DNA of 64,000 nucleotides. Origin: Rotaria macrura. Taxonomy: Eukaryota > Rotifera > Eurotatoria > Philodinida > Philodinidae. The notes below the pieces were generated by a model. It did not search any database. It had not been told where the DNA came from and was given only the letters and a program-made list of their open reading frames with translations. The stretch's first letter is position 1, and the number at the start of each line of letters is the position of its first letter. Made by a program: the position numbers and the translations under genes. The stretch covers positions 1,527 through 65,526 of the forward strand of contig OENT01000009.1 in the NCBI GenBank assembly GCA_900239685.1, written 5' to 3'. Below are positions 39,101 through 49,417 of the stretch, in pieces.

Positions 39101-41170
39101 AAGTACGACTCTACTAATAAGTAGTTAGTATACTCGAATGATTTAGATTATTAATGTTTGTTTTCTCTAGCGATATGATAAGATGAAGTACAAGAAAAGA
39201 ACAACACTTACTAGAACTAGAAAAAATATTGCTTGTTTTTGTCATATCTAACACTTTGGCATGCCGCGTAAAGAGGAAAATCGATTAATGTTGACGTCAC
39301 TATTGATTCTATCTTTCTCTTTTTTTATTATATCAATCATTATTTTTTTCCTAACATCTCGATAACCTTGATGCTAGATCGAAGTAGCAAAAGTCACGTT
39401 TCTTATTACACTTAAGATTACTAACATGCTACACATACTTTATAGAATAAATTTATTGATGTGTGAAACATTTTTCAAGGAAAGAAAAAGACTCCGTTAC
39501 TCCGACGATTATCTTATTCAAGCAAAAAGACTAATAAAAATGTCATCGGGATCCGAAACGATTTACTAGTAGCACGACGAGAGACTATATAACTAAGCGA
39601 ATAAGTACTTCTTTTAGTTGCATATTTATAAATATCTCTTTTTCTTTCGAGCGAGAGAAAAAGTTCTAGTTCGTCTTCTATATTTAGTGCTTGTAACCAG
39701 TATGGAATTAACCATCTTTGAATACGAACGACGCGCACTAGTCTAAAAGGAGAGAGAGAGAAACGAAGAAAAAAAAAGCGAGAACTGAGAAAACGCATTG
39801 CATGTGTGTGGTCGCCTCAAAGGAATGGCAGGAAAAGAGGAGAACTAATGGCGATGGATTATTACCGTCATCGGAAGAATGAGAAATAATAGCGCAAAAG
39901 AACTTTGCCACAGATAGAGACAGAGGCCTGCATACACATACATATACATATAGATAGAAATTCCAGTGACAAGCAAAGTTGATGTTTGTCGTCCATGTAT
40001 TTCGAGGGCAATATACGATGATAAGGAGAAAAGAATAAAGAAAAATTGACGAGGGAAAATAAAACAAGTTTTTTTGTGTTATTGTTATTAGAGCCTTTGA
40101 CAATTGAAACGATTTAGAACAGCATTGAGAGAACAGATTACGACAAATACTAGATTGGCTTTTATTCTACTTCCTCATCAAGTGAAGTAGAAAAAAGCCC
40201 ATAAAAAGTCGACTAACATCTGTTGAAACGACGATGATTGAAGAATCAAGATAGTATATTGTCAGTGCTTTTGATTAGCTTAGAATTGATGAGCCATGAT
40301 ATTCTCAATAGTTGTTGATATTATGACTATTATTGTTGCTATGATGAGTGTTGATACTTATGTAAAGGTCAAACGTCCTGACATTCTTTAGAGAAGAATT
40401 GCTCAGGCAAATTTTAGACAATTATAAACCCAAGAGGCGAATCATCAATCATGTAATCCGTTTACATAACGATTTACACGAAAATATATGCATACAGACA
40501 TATATAATTTCTTTAAACAAAAAGAATTAATTAGGTCAATTTTGAAAAGAAGCAGTGCAGTGTGTTCTTTATCGTTTAGATAAGTATTACAATGCCCAAA
40601 TTGAAAACGTTAAAAAATATTATCGATCGTATGAAAGCGATGTGTAATTTTGTTGTAAGTTTCAATTGTGATAGATAAATTTCAATCTTCTCTGTAGACA
40701 TTACAAGCCAATAGATCTGGCGATATGACAGTGAAAATTGAGACTGATACAGCTCAAGTAGCAACATACTTTACTGGTCTTCAAGAAATATCAAAAATAG
40801 GTGTGAATAAAATTCTTATTCAAGGATCGAAAAAATTTTTCATTTAGATACAATGGATGATGATCGATCTGATTTGCATTTGCCCATAACACAGCAATCC
40901 CATTCATCATCAACGAGTTCAATTGATACGGCTGAAGTACGTTTAGATATTAGGAAATTTGCTCAATTACTCCATTCACAACAACCGTACGCAGAAAAAA
41001 TGGTTTTCAGTATGTGATGATATTTTCTTTCTATTATTTAGTTTCTTTTTCTTCTTTCTTCTGTTATTTTCTGTATGTATCTAGATTTCTGTAATAACAG
41101 CATGTTGCATATATGTATTGTTGCAGAATATTTTACACTTCAATGCATTTTACCATCCATACAACTCTAG
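36185..41170 (+). CDS. HUS1: HUS1, subunit of the 9-1-1 checkpoint clamp
   Basis: HUS1, RAD9 and RAD1 form a PCNA-like ring loaded at damaged DNA to activate ATR. Exons: 36185-36236, 36408-36715, 36781-36851, 36908-36944, 40580-40654, 40698-40800, 40848-41009 and 41085-41170. They total 894 nt and 297 aa (human 280). Blocks: MKFRAKLHNSTTINKFT, VRLTADKLFLIL, GVSLWIELDP, NEIYIEIMFEELVRALRPAQ, FTCDIPIHLLA, IPSCD|ISITMPKLKTLKNIIDRM, TVKIETDT, EVRLDIRKFAQLLHSQQP and the C-terminal EYFTLQCILPSIQL. Intron 4 (36945-40579) is 3.6 kb and carries an antisense LRR gene. Reading through its donor gives a false 37-residue tail that mimics the real one for five residues. The gene sits third in an apparent run with ADCK2 before it and RPAP2 after it. 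Confidence 0.93.
36996..38921 (-). CDS. Leucine-rich-repeat cell-surface protein, nested in a HUS1 intron
   Basis: Two exons on the minus strand, 38921-38310 and 38255-36996, give 623 aa. A hydrophobic N-terminal segment (around SSILKIIFILNIMTLSSSI) looks like a signal anchor or signal peptide. A Cys-rich LRRNT-like cap follows (CPVTAPCQCICEIESKRLW, DCFYRQLTSIP). Then come about nine LRRs of the LxxLxLSHNxL type and an LRRCT cap (NPLICNCSFNYLLHYRQ). A final hydrophobic stretch (LVCLITVVFVHYIQFFFLLY) could be a membrane helix. There is no TIR or other cytoplasmic domain. A cell-surface binding or adhesion protein is likely; the ligand is unknown. The gene lies wholly inside HUS1 intron 4 in the opposite direction. 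Confidence 0.85.
38922..40579. other. Remainder of HUS1 intron 4
   Basis: 1.66 kb between the LRR gene start and HUS1 exon 5. It should hold the LRR promoter. Minus-strand open frames at 39514-40103 are low-complexity and unrecognised. Confidence 0.65.
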
Positions 41171-41291
41171 TTGTCAGATTATTTCTCCATGTGTCATTTA
41201 TGTTCGATATATTTTTTTGAACTCAATAACTTCGATAAACATTTTTTCTTGGTTACATGTAAACATACTTCTATGTCAGATTATATTTCAG
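41171..41291 (+). promoter_or_regulatory. HUS1-RPAP2 intercistronic region
   Basis: 121 nt, T-rich, ending in TTATATTTCAG immediately before the RPAP2 ATG at 41292. No canonical AATAAA seen. The acceptor-like end touching the start codon suggests trans-splicing or a 5' UTR intron. Confidence 0.45.
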
Positions 41292-43207
41292 ATGGCAACA
41301 ATAGAACAAACAAAACTTGATGCATTCCGAGCTAAAATCGAACAGCGAAAAGCTTGTGAAAAGAATGCATTTAACACATCTATGAAACTTATTGAACAAG
41401 ACAAAGTCGATCATGAAACATTAATTAATGCGGTAGTGATCATCTTTTAGTATTGTCTCTCAAGTAAACATTCTTATTTAGGCAATTCTTATCGATCGAG
41501 AACGATATCGAGGTGTTAATGAAGATCGTGCAATGAACTACATATGTGGTTATCCCATCTGTTCTACACCTCTACCGAAACATGTAAATATATTGATTAT
41601 TATTTTCGAAGAATATTATTTCATTCAATCCATCATTCATTTGCAGGCTCCCACTCATCAATATCATATCGATGTAAAAGTTAATAAAGTCATCGATACT
41701 ACAGAACGACGAGTAAGAGAAATTCTTCTTTGTCTATTAAAATTTTCAATTTGATATTCAGCAATTTTGTTCAACATTTTGTTATAAATCTTCAAAATAT
41801 TTCGAACGACAAATTCCAACATCACCTGTTTGGGCTCGAGAACAATTGCAACAAGGAAATACAACATTGAAAATTGATTTGTTGACACTTGAAAATCTCA
41901 AGTAAAATATTTGAAAACAACCAAAAAAATAACATGAAATTCAATTATTCTTCCTTTGTTTTTCTTCTCATATATTAAATAATTTAGTAAACAAAAAAAA
42001 GATAAAAGTGCAATTATCTCTCAATCTAATTATAATCGAGCCATAGCTAAAATACCACATTGTCGTGATTCATCTTCATCATGTTCCGACGACGATGATG
42101 ATGAATTCGAACAATTACAATTAGCACGTGACAATTATTACAAGTCTCGAGCTGCTCTATCACAAAAATCAGCATTAGTTGAAACGAAACTTAAACAAAT
42201 ATCTTTACCGGATTATATTCGAACTGATAATATGACTATTGATTTTGTTATTGCATGTTTATATGAATGGATAACAGATAAAACAAAAATTTATCTAGGA
42301 ACCTTTACAATGATGCCAGATGTACCCATCGATCCTCGACGACATGAACTATTACTAAATAGACTTGATATTGAAGATATGAAGTCATCGGATGTACCTC
42401 GACCTGAGAAGAAGATTCCAACAATCGATGAATTACAAAAAACAAAAGAAGAAACTCAATACGAACTTAAAGTTAAAGAATTTTACTTTGGCAAAGGTGA
42501 TATATCATCACATGAGGTATGAAAGTTGTCAAGTTCTATTTATAACTTCAATCTATTTAACAGGAATCAATGCCATCATCTGCTATAGTATTACCACCGG
42601 TTGACGCTTACTCACAGCAAACTATTCGTTTGTCAATTGTTAGTCAAAAAGTCATGACATGGTCTGTTGTTTCTTTTCTGTTCTTTCATACTTAATTAAG
42701 CAAATATAATTTATTTTTATTTCGTTAGTTGCAAACAAATGTTTCACGATGACGTCAAACAAACTATAGAACGAGATCTACAGGCAGCATTATCAGAACT
42801 GTTATTGACAGTCAAGTAATTAGATACTAATATTTTTCAGATAGAAGAAAAAAATAAATAAATACTCGTATTCTATGCATATATATTCTTTAGTTTCAGC
42901 AGTGAAAATGTAGCATTGAAATCTGACGAATGGGCAATAATGACTTTATTTCTTGTTCATTTGTATGTAGCAACGAACTTCTCGTTTAGTTTTGTCTTGC
43001 TTTCTCATCTCATACTTTAGACTTACACTAAAACTACCTATGATACTATCGTATTTACAAGAATCGAAAGTTATTACATCATTACTGAACACATTAAATC
43101 TTTCTTCAGATATGATACTTCATATTGTAAAATATTTACTTGAACATCCGATTGAAAGTCAACAATCATCATCTAGCACTACAACGAATTTTGAAGATGT
43201 TGATTAA
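41292..43207 (+). CDS. RPAP2: RPAP2/RTR1 RNA polymerase II CTD phosphatase
   Basis: Removes Ser5 phosphate from the Pol II CTD and helps Pol II import. Exons: 41292-41432, 41482-41583, 41647-41712, 41762-41901, 41988-42516, 42564-42661, 42729-42815, 42894-42962 and 43021-43207. The sum is 1419 nt and 472 aa. The RTR1 zinc-binding domain is clear: [34 protein letters not shown] and [17 protein letters not shown]. The paired cysteines CxxxxC and CxxxC are kept. An acidic Ser/Asp run ([14 protein letters not shown]) follows, then a helical C-terminal region ending near [10 protein letters not shown] that resembles human RPAP2. It is shorter than human (about 612 aa), mostly in the linker. TBC1D7 starts 49 nt after the stop. 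Confidence 0.92.
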
Positions 43208-43256
43208 TTTTAATAAAGATCAGCTTTTGTTTTCATAACATTTGTTTATTCTAGAT
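43208..43256 (+). promoter_or_regulatory. RPAP2-TBC1D7 intercistronic region with AATAAA and AG acceptor
   Basis: Only 49 nt. AATAAA at 43212-43217 is followed by a T-rich run and TTATTCTAG ending at 43254, 2 nt before the TBC1D7 ATG. This is very short for a promoter and fits polyadenylation coupled to trans-splicing. Confidence 0.55.
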
Positions 43257-45508
43257 ATGATATTAATTCAAAGAACTGTTCAAACAGTATTTAAAGATTT
43301 ACTTGAATCCGATACGATCGACATTGAAAAATTAAGACAATATGTACAAAAGAATTCTGTTGTTGCTGAGTTAAAACCATTTTGTTGGAAGATTTTATTA
43401 GGTAGATATTTTTGTATATTTGAACTTTATTTATTAGAAGGAAGAGCATTATTTCTTTCTTTCTCAAACATCAATTTTCTTCATTCAGGTATTAAATCTC
43501 CTTATCGAATGACACGTCGTTATGTTGATCAAGCTAATTGTGACATTTACACATATCTTCATTCAACATTGACAACTTGTCGAATGATTCAAACTGATAC
43601 GATAGTTTCGCAACAATTTCTTGCCATGTATTTACTTGATTCGAATGCAGCTAAGCTACCTATTTGTTCAACAGTAAAAATTTGATATTTCCTTTTTCTA
43701 CGAAACGAAATCTAATTTCATAGAATATTATTGTTTTTAATCTATTATAGAAAGATTACGAACCATTTTTATCGATTGCCAATTTTATTTGTGCCTTTCT
43801 TGATAATGATAATGAACAAAGATTGGAAATTACTGCCGAATGTTGGTTGATGACATGTAAAATATATGATAAATTCCTTCAGCTAACTCGACGTATTTCT
43901 ATGCTCGTACGTAAGTAAAAATTTAGAGATTCATAAAAATATTCAGAAGTCTTATTTTAAATAGCGATATCATGTTAGTAAAATTGCTCAGCAAGAATTT
44001 CTTCATGAACCAAAATTATTGGTCCATTTAAATACCAATAATGTATTTCATTGTATACCAGATAGATGGCTTAAAGATGGTTTTCAATTGATAAACGATG
44101 ATATCTCATTATTAAAGTATACATCGATTTTGAATCGTATGAAGGAGAAAGAAAAAAGCTTGATGTCTATTTTTCATTTGATTTAGTATTTGGGAAAAAT
44201 TTCTCGCCGGTAGTGAATATATTTTTGTATTTGTTGTAATTCAAATTCTTCATCATTGTCGTCTAAAACTACTTTGTTTGTATACAACTAAAGAAATCAT
44301 GCAATATCTCGGTGATCTTAAAGTAAGATTCTTTTTTTATGAATTTTTAAATATTAATATTATTCTAACAGTTTACATCTTCATCAATACACAAAAATAT
44401 AGTCGAAATTTTTTCAATGAATCTCTCATAGATTAGCATTAGTAGTAGAAAACCTATTGAACATTTTCTTTCAGTTCATGATAATACATATATTTACTTC
44501 TAATTGGAATGACTTGAGCTTATAGCACATAGATAAAACTCAACTAGACTTGTTTTCATACACTTCTCTCAAAAAAAAAGTGTAGAGCATCTTTGAAGCA
44601 AGTAAAAACTCATATTTCAATATTAATTCAATGGAAAAGTATGTGATATTTTCTGTATAAGCAATCCTAGTCGAAATTATCAATATGTGTAAAAACTTGT
44701 CGATTGAAATTATGGAATACGGTTACTCTCAAAATATGAAACTTCGACACAAAAAGAATAAATCTCCATTAAATTTCCATAGAAATTTGTAATACATCGT
44801 ATCAATTTGTAAATGGGATTTTTGAATTTTCGAGAATTCACGATTGATTGAAAATCATTCAACGAAAACTCAACATTTTCTACTCTCATACTTAGACCAT
44901 CGATGTACTCAAAGCGTGTTTCGTACAATAATCAAAAACAATTGAATAGACATGCATCATTAATTTTTGAAAAAATGAACTTTTTTGTTCAAAGAAAAAA
45001 AGAACTACTCCCCATCAACATTGAAGTAAATTATTAAATATATTCCATCCTGATATTTCCTTTTGTATTAATGAATCAGCAGAAAAAGTTTGCTTCTTTT
45101 AATCAACTGAAATATTTCATTCATAGTTGAAAGAATTCTTTACTTAATCATATTTTTTTTGTGATAAAGGTTGAGTTAAAGAGGCATGTCGCAGGTTTTG
45201 CGTGAGTACTTCTATGAATTCAATTCTTTATAAGATTCCCGAAGCTTTTAATATTCACTAAAAGTTATCAACTAAATCCTTGCTTATGATTGGCAAGATG
45301 AAAATCTACAATTTTGTCATTCAGTCGTTTTATCCTATGATAATCGTAGATCATAAAACTTCATGCTGACAAGCTTATGTTTTTTTTTTGTTTTGTCTTA
45401 TAAAAGATTGCTGATCAAGCTGATTGTGAACATATAGTCATTGCATCTGTTGCGTCATGGAAGAAACAAGGTGGTTCATTACTCCAGTTTCCTGTCATTC
45501 ATCATTAA
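43257..45508 (+). CDS. TBC1D7: TBC1D7, third subunit of the TSC complex
   Basis: With TSC1 and TSC2 it forms the Rheb-GAP complex that restrains mTORC1. Exons: 43257-43401, 43489-43673, 43751-43906, 43965-44116, 44187-44322 and 45407-45508. They total 876 nt and 291 aa, against 293 in human. Matches run along the whole length: IEKLRQYVQ...FCWKILLGIKSP, LAMYLLDSNAAKLP, KDYEPFLSIANFI, IWEKFLAGSEYIFVFVVIQI and IADQADCEHIVIASVASWKK. I see neither the IxxDxxR nor the YxQ finger of active TBC GAPs, consistent with a structural role. At exon 3 the GTACGT donor at 43907, not the GTAAGT 4 nt later, keeps frame. Confidence 0.9.
44323..45406 (+). other. TBC1D7 last intron (1.1 kb)
   Basis: Separates QYLGDLK from IADQAD. 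No gene recognised inside. Confidence 0.75.
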
Positions 45509-47760
45509 TCGATCGGTGTTCATATTCAATCTAGCTCATATACAAGTATATTTGTGAACAATCAATCATCTATATACATTATTTATATATATATATACTT
45601 TATCAATGCTTTGAATTTTATTGTGTTTAACGGTGACCAAATTTAAGAAACCAAGTGTTTTGTCGTAATAGTGTTTTCGCTCAAATTTTCAGTTCATTTT
45701 TGTACGCCTTTTATTTTTTTTCCATATGAGGAAACGCATGTGTCTTTATTTTTGTCTTATCTCGTGTTCAATTTTTATAAAAAAAATAAAAATATACATA
45801 TATATATATATATGTCTATCAAGGAATGTGAAATTTATTAAGTCATAGAGCAATTAATATTGATTGATAAAAATATAGGGAAAATGATCGTATCCATATG
45901 TTATATAGAAAACGTAAAAAGACGAAGGAATTCATGCTGAGCGAGCAACCTGTCACATACTCGTGCCACTTTGTGTCTTTTCTTCATCACTATTTGATTA
46001 ACATGTACATCTAGGTAATGCCATGCGAACTAAAGAGATGTCTTTTGTGTTGATTAACTCGAATGAAGACAATCAAGTGATTCGTATAGTTTTCTTTTTC
46101 AGTCTTAATGCCCGTAGGTGAAGATATTTTCTGACTTCGTCTATATTGCACCTGGGCTAAGCTTCGGGTGACATTTGACTGTTCTCCTATTTCGTCTTCT
46201 TACTAGTAGTAGTACCTAGTTGATTAGCAGATGGACAACGAGCAAAGATATTTTATGAGAATAAACGAATGGAAATAAGAATAACGAAAGAAAAGAAAAG
46301 AAAAAAAACTGAAGGAGAGAAGAATACTCATTGACTTGAACGTAGTGAAATGGATGTAGGCAGGCGCTTCACACTTGTTGGTTAGAGAAAGGATGCAATT
46401 AGCAGATTGAACGACCGGAGAAAAGAGCGAGAAAGCATATTGCATCGACGGAGTTCAAATGATGATTGTCACAATATGTCAATGATAATCATGATATGGA
46501 CGATCAAGTCAAAATCAAGGGAATAGTTGAACATCTATGTAATTCTCAAAAACAACAGAAAAGAAAGAAAGACAGAAAACGAGCAATATTTCAAGTTCAA
46601 AATTTTATCGAATAAATAGTAATAAAGAAAATGAAAGATTTACTTCCTTGTTATTGTCGAAAGATGTGTGACACTTGATAGGAAAATGTAAAAACGAGAG
46701 AGAAGAACTGTAGTCAAATTTATTTCTCTGTTTCTTTTCAATAGTAAATACATATTAAACTCCTCGGGGACAAAGAAAAAAAAACGAACATTAGCACATG
46801 TATTAACTATTCATACACACCAGTTCTGAATCACCTATGAAAATCTCTCGAGACTATCGTCTCACTCTCTTTTTTTTGTTCATTGAGGTGTGAGCAACAA
46901 CAATGTGAATTTGATGAAGAGCGTGATCAATGTTCGTAGTTTCTCTTTTGTCGATCGCACGGGAACAAGACTTTGTTGCATTGCATGCAATGTCATCGGT
47001 GAATTCAGCAAGGTTTTTTTTTATGTAGACAGACAAATATATATATATATATACATAAGAATAAAAAAAAACAAAAGTGTGAATGTGATCATCGTCACCA
47101 TTACTACTCGAAAAAACTTAAGTGCTAACACTAGTAGAATATTCTCGAGGGAAATCAACATAAGATAGTTTAGTATGCACCACTATCCAACGTATTGAGA
47201 TCTTTGTTGAAAAAAAAACGTAAATTTCAAACTTGCTATTTTCCATCTGTCGAGAAGTTTTCCATATATATCTTATCTATTTTTCTGTCTTCATTTTTTT
47301 ATATATTATGGATGAACTTGGTCGCGTGCGCGACAACTACGTTTTTTTATTCTTTTTTGTATTTAGTTTATGCGTGTATAAATGATCCGATAGATAGTTC
47401 ACGCCAGAGTCAATGATAACGATCTGCTAGTGGGACGGAATGAGGGCGTGTGCTCACTGGATAAGATCAATGAGGAAAAAGAAGAGAAGAAGAAAAAAAG
47501 GAAAAAGAAAGAGGAGTTACTCCTCCTATTCCATCTTCTCTTTTCCCGTTTCTTTCTTTTTTTTCTCTGATGTCTTTTTCCTCATTGGTCAACATATTTT
47601 TTCATGAACGAATGAGTAGGAGAAAAAAAAGAAAGAAACGTCTGTCTTTTATATTTATTCATAAAAAGGCTAGCTAGCGAAGATAAGTGTGTGCATGTAT
47701 GTAGTGTTAGTTAAGACAAAGGAAAATTGATTCGTTTCGAATTGAATAAGATTAATAAAT
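45509..47760. other. Intergenic, LHX3/4 upstream region
   Basis: 2.25 kb. Holds TA microsatellites at about 45790-45815 and 47037-47056 and the purine/pyrimidine hairpin at 47468-47587. Open frames are low-complexity and unrecognised. Any LHX3/4 promoter and enhancers should be here. Confidence 0.6.
47468..47587. repeat. 120-nt purine/pyrimidine inverted repeat
   Basis: CAATGAGGAAAAAGA (47468-47482) is the exact reverse complement of TCTTTTTCCTCATTG (47573-47587). The centre GAGGAGT-T-ACTCCTC (47511-47525) is also inverted. The left arm is nearly all purine and the right arm nearly all pyrimidine, pairing imperfectly between. It lies about 175 nt upstream of the LHX3/4 start codon. Confidence 0.8.
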
Positions 47761-49417
47761 ATGACATTTAATAATGAAGCAAATATTGTCATAGGAAATA
47801 AGCATAATAATGAACAACAACATCATGAACATCGAACAGGTAAGATTTATTCATTCTTTTATTTTCATTCGAACGCTTTCAAAAAGAAAAGAAAATATCT
47901 TCATGTCAATCATGTTCTAAAGACAAGAAAGAAAAGCAAGAAGACAGGATTAATGTCACTATCATATATTCTAATCCAATTGGATAGAAATAGAAAATTT
48001 TACTTATCGATGTGTCTCATTCTAGGTGCAGTTATCACAATATATGATTGTTCTGTATGTTCGTTACCAATATGTGATCAATTTGTATTTAAAGTCAATG
48101 AAAATCATTTTCATTCATTATGTTTAAACTGTTCAGAATGTCATATAAAATTACTTGATAAATGTTATTCAAGAGATGGAATTGTTTATTGTAAAGAAGA
48201 TTTTTTCAAGTAAACTAGATTATTGTGTTGAATGGAAAAATAATTCAATGATTTTTCTTTTTGTTTCGTAAAGAAAATTCGGTACTAAATGTGCATCTTG
48301 TGGTAATGGTATCCCACCATCGGAAGTTGTAAGGCGTGCCAATGATTATGTTTATCATTTACAATGTTTTGCTTGTCTAATTTGTCATCGTCAATTGAAT
48401 ACAGGCGATGAATTCTATTTAATCGATGATCAAAAACTTGTCTGTAAAATTGATTATGAAACATTAAAAAATAAAGGTAGGACTTTGTAGTTCTGTGTTG
48501 ATTAAGTTTTTTCGTAAGCAAAACATTTTCCTTAAAGAATTTGATGATACGAATAAAAGACCGCGTACAACAATCACACAGAAACAACTTGAAATACTTA
48601 AACAAGCCTATAATACAAGTCCAAAACCAGCTAGACACGTACGTGAAACGTTAGCAGCTGAAACTGGCCTAGATATGCGAGTCGTACAAGTTTGGTAAGG
48701 CACATACATACAATAAATAGAATTTGTAGAATTTGAAAAAAATTAAAATCAACTTTTCGTTTTGTAAACAAAAAAATTAACTAGGTTTCAAAATCGTCGA
48801 GCTAAAGAAAAACGACTGAAAAAAGACTCTGGCAGACGATGGTCAAATGTTTTACGCAATGGAGCAGTGGAAGGAAAAACAACACGTATGAAAACACGTA
48901 AAAATCAAAGTATGCATCAAGAAGAAGACACAAGTAATGAAGGTGACACAGCTGTATCTTACGATGGTATGGTATTTCTCTAGGGAAGAAAAAAGAAAAG
49001 AAAATATACGATTTTTTAAAAATATTCATAGAATTATCTGAACGTGAATCCGATGATTCTTTGTCACATATTCACAATAATAATCCTGTTTATTCGGATG
49101 TAATATCTCGAACAGCACATCCACCATCCAATGATTTAATACCATTCGATTCACCGTATACAGAATCAGGTGGATTTCATAGTGGATCCAATCGTACGTC
49201 ATCTTATCCTCCACAATCTGCATTGATGCAAACAAATTCATTTTCATCATCTTCATCATCGATGGCAACGAATGATGATCATGCATCATCGTCAGAACTT
49301 GATTATTGCACACTTGTTACAAATGGTATAACACCAACAGGAGTTCCGAATGGAAATAATATTGAATTCAGTCATCATCATTGGCTTGATAATCAATCGT
49401 TAACTGGACAGCAGTGA
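47761..49417 (+). CDS. LHX3: LIM-homeodomain transcription factor, LHX3/LHX4 (Lim3) class
   Basis: Nuclear transcription factor; this class specifies motor neurons and, in vertebrates, pituitary. Exons: 47761-47839, 48026-48209, 48274-48476, 48538-48694, 48785-48966 and 49032-49417, giving 396 aa. LIM1 is CSVCSLPIC...CLNCSECH...[11 protein letters not shown]2 is [14 protein letters not shown]...[10 protein letters not shown]...VCKIDYETL. The homeodomain [57 protein letters not shown] has Gln50 and is nearly identical to LHX3/4, which fixes the class. The C-terminal region is Ser/Asn-rich and not conserved. LHX3 and LHX4 are vertebrate duplicates, so this is probably their single orthologue. 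Start ATG chosen as the first in frame; a longer 5' exon is possible. Confidence 0.93.

Noticed and set aside
39514-40103. Minus-strand open frames of 94 and 121 codons.
   Set aside because: Phe/Ser/Leu-rich low-complexity translations of a purine-rich intron segment.
43907-43916. GTAAGT donor at 43911 for TBC1D7 exon 3.
   Set aside because: It brings an in-frame stop in exon 4; the GTACGT donor at 43907 keeps the family match.
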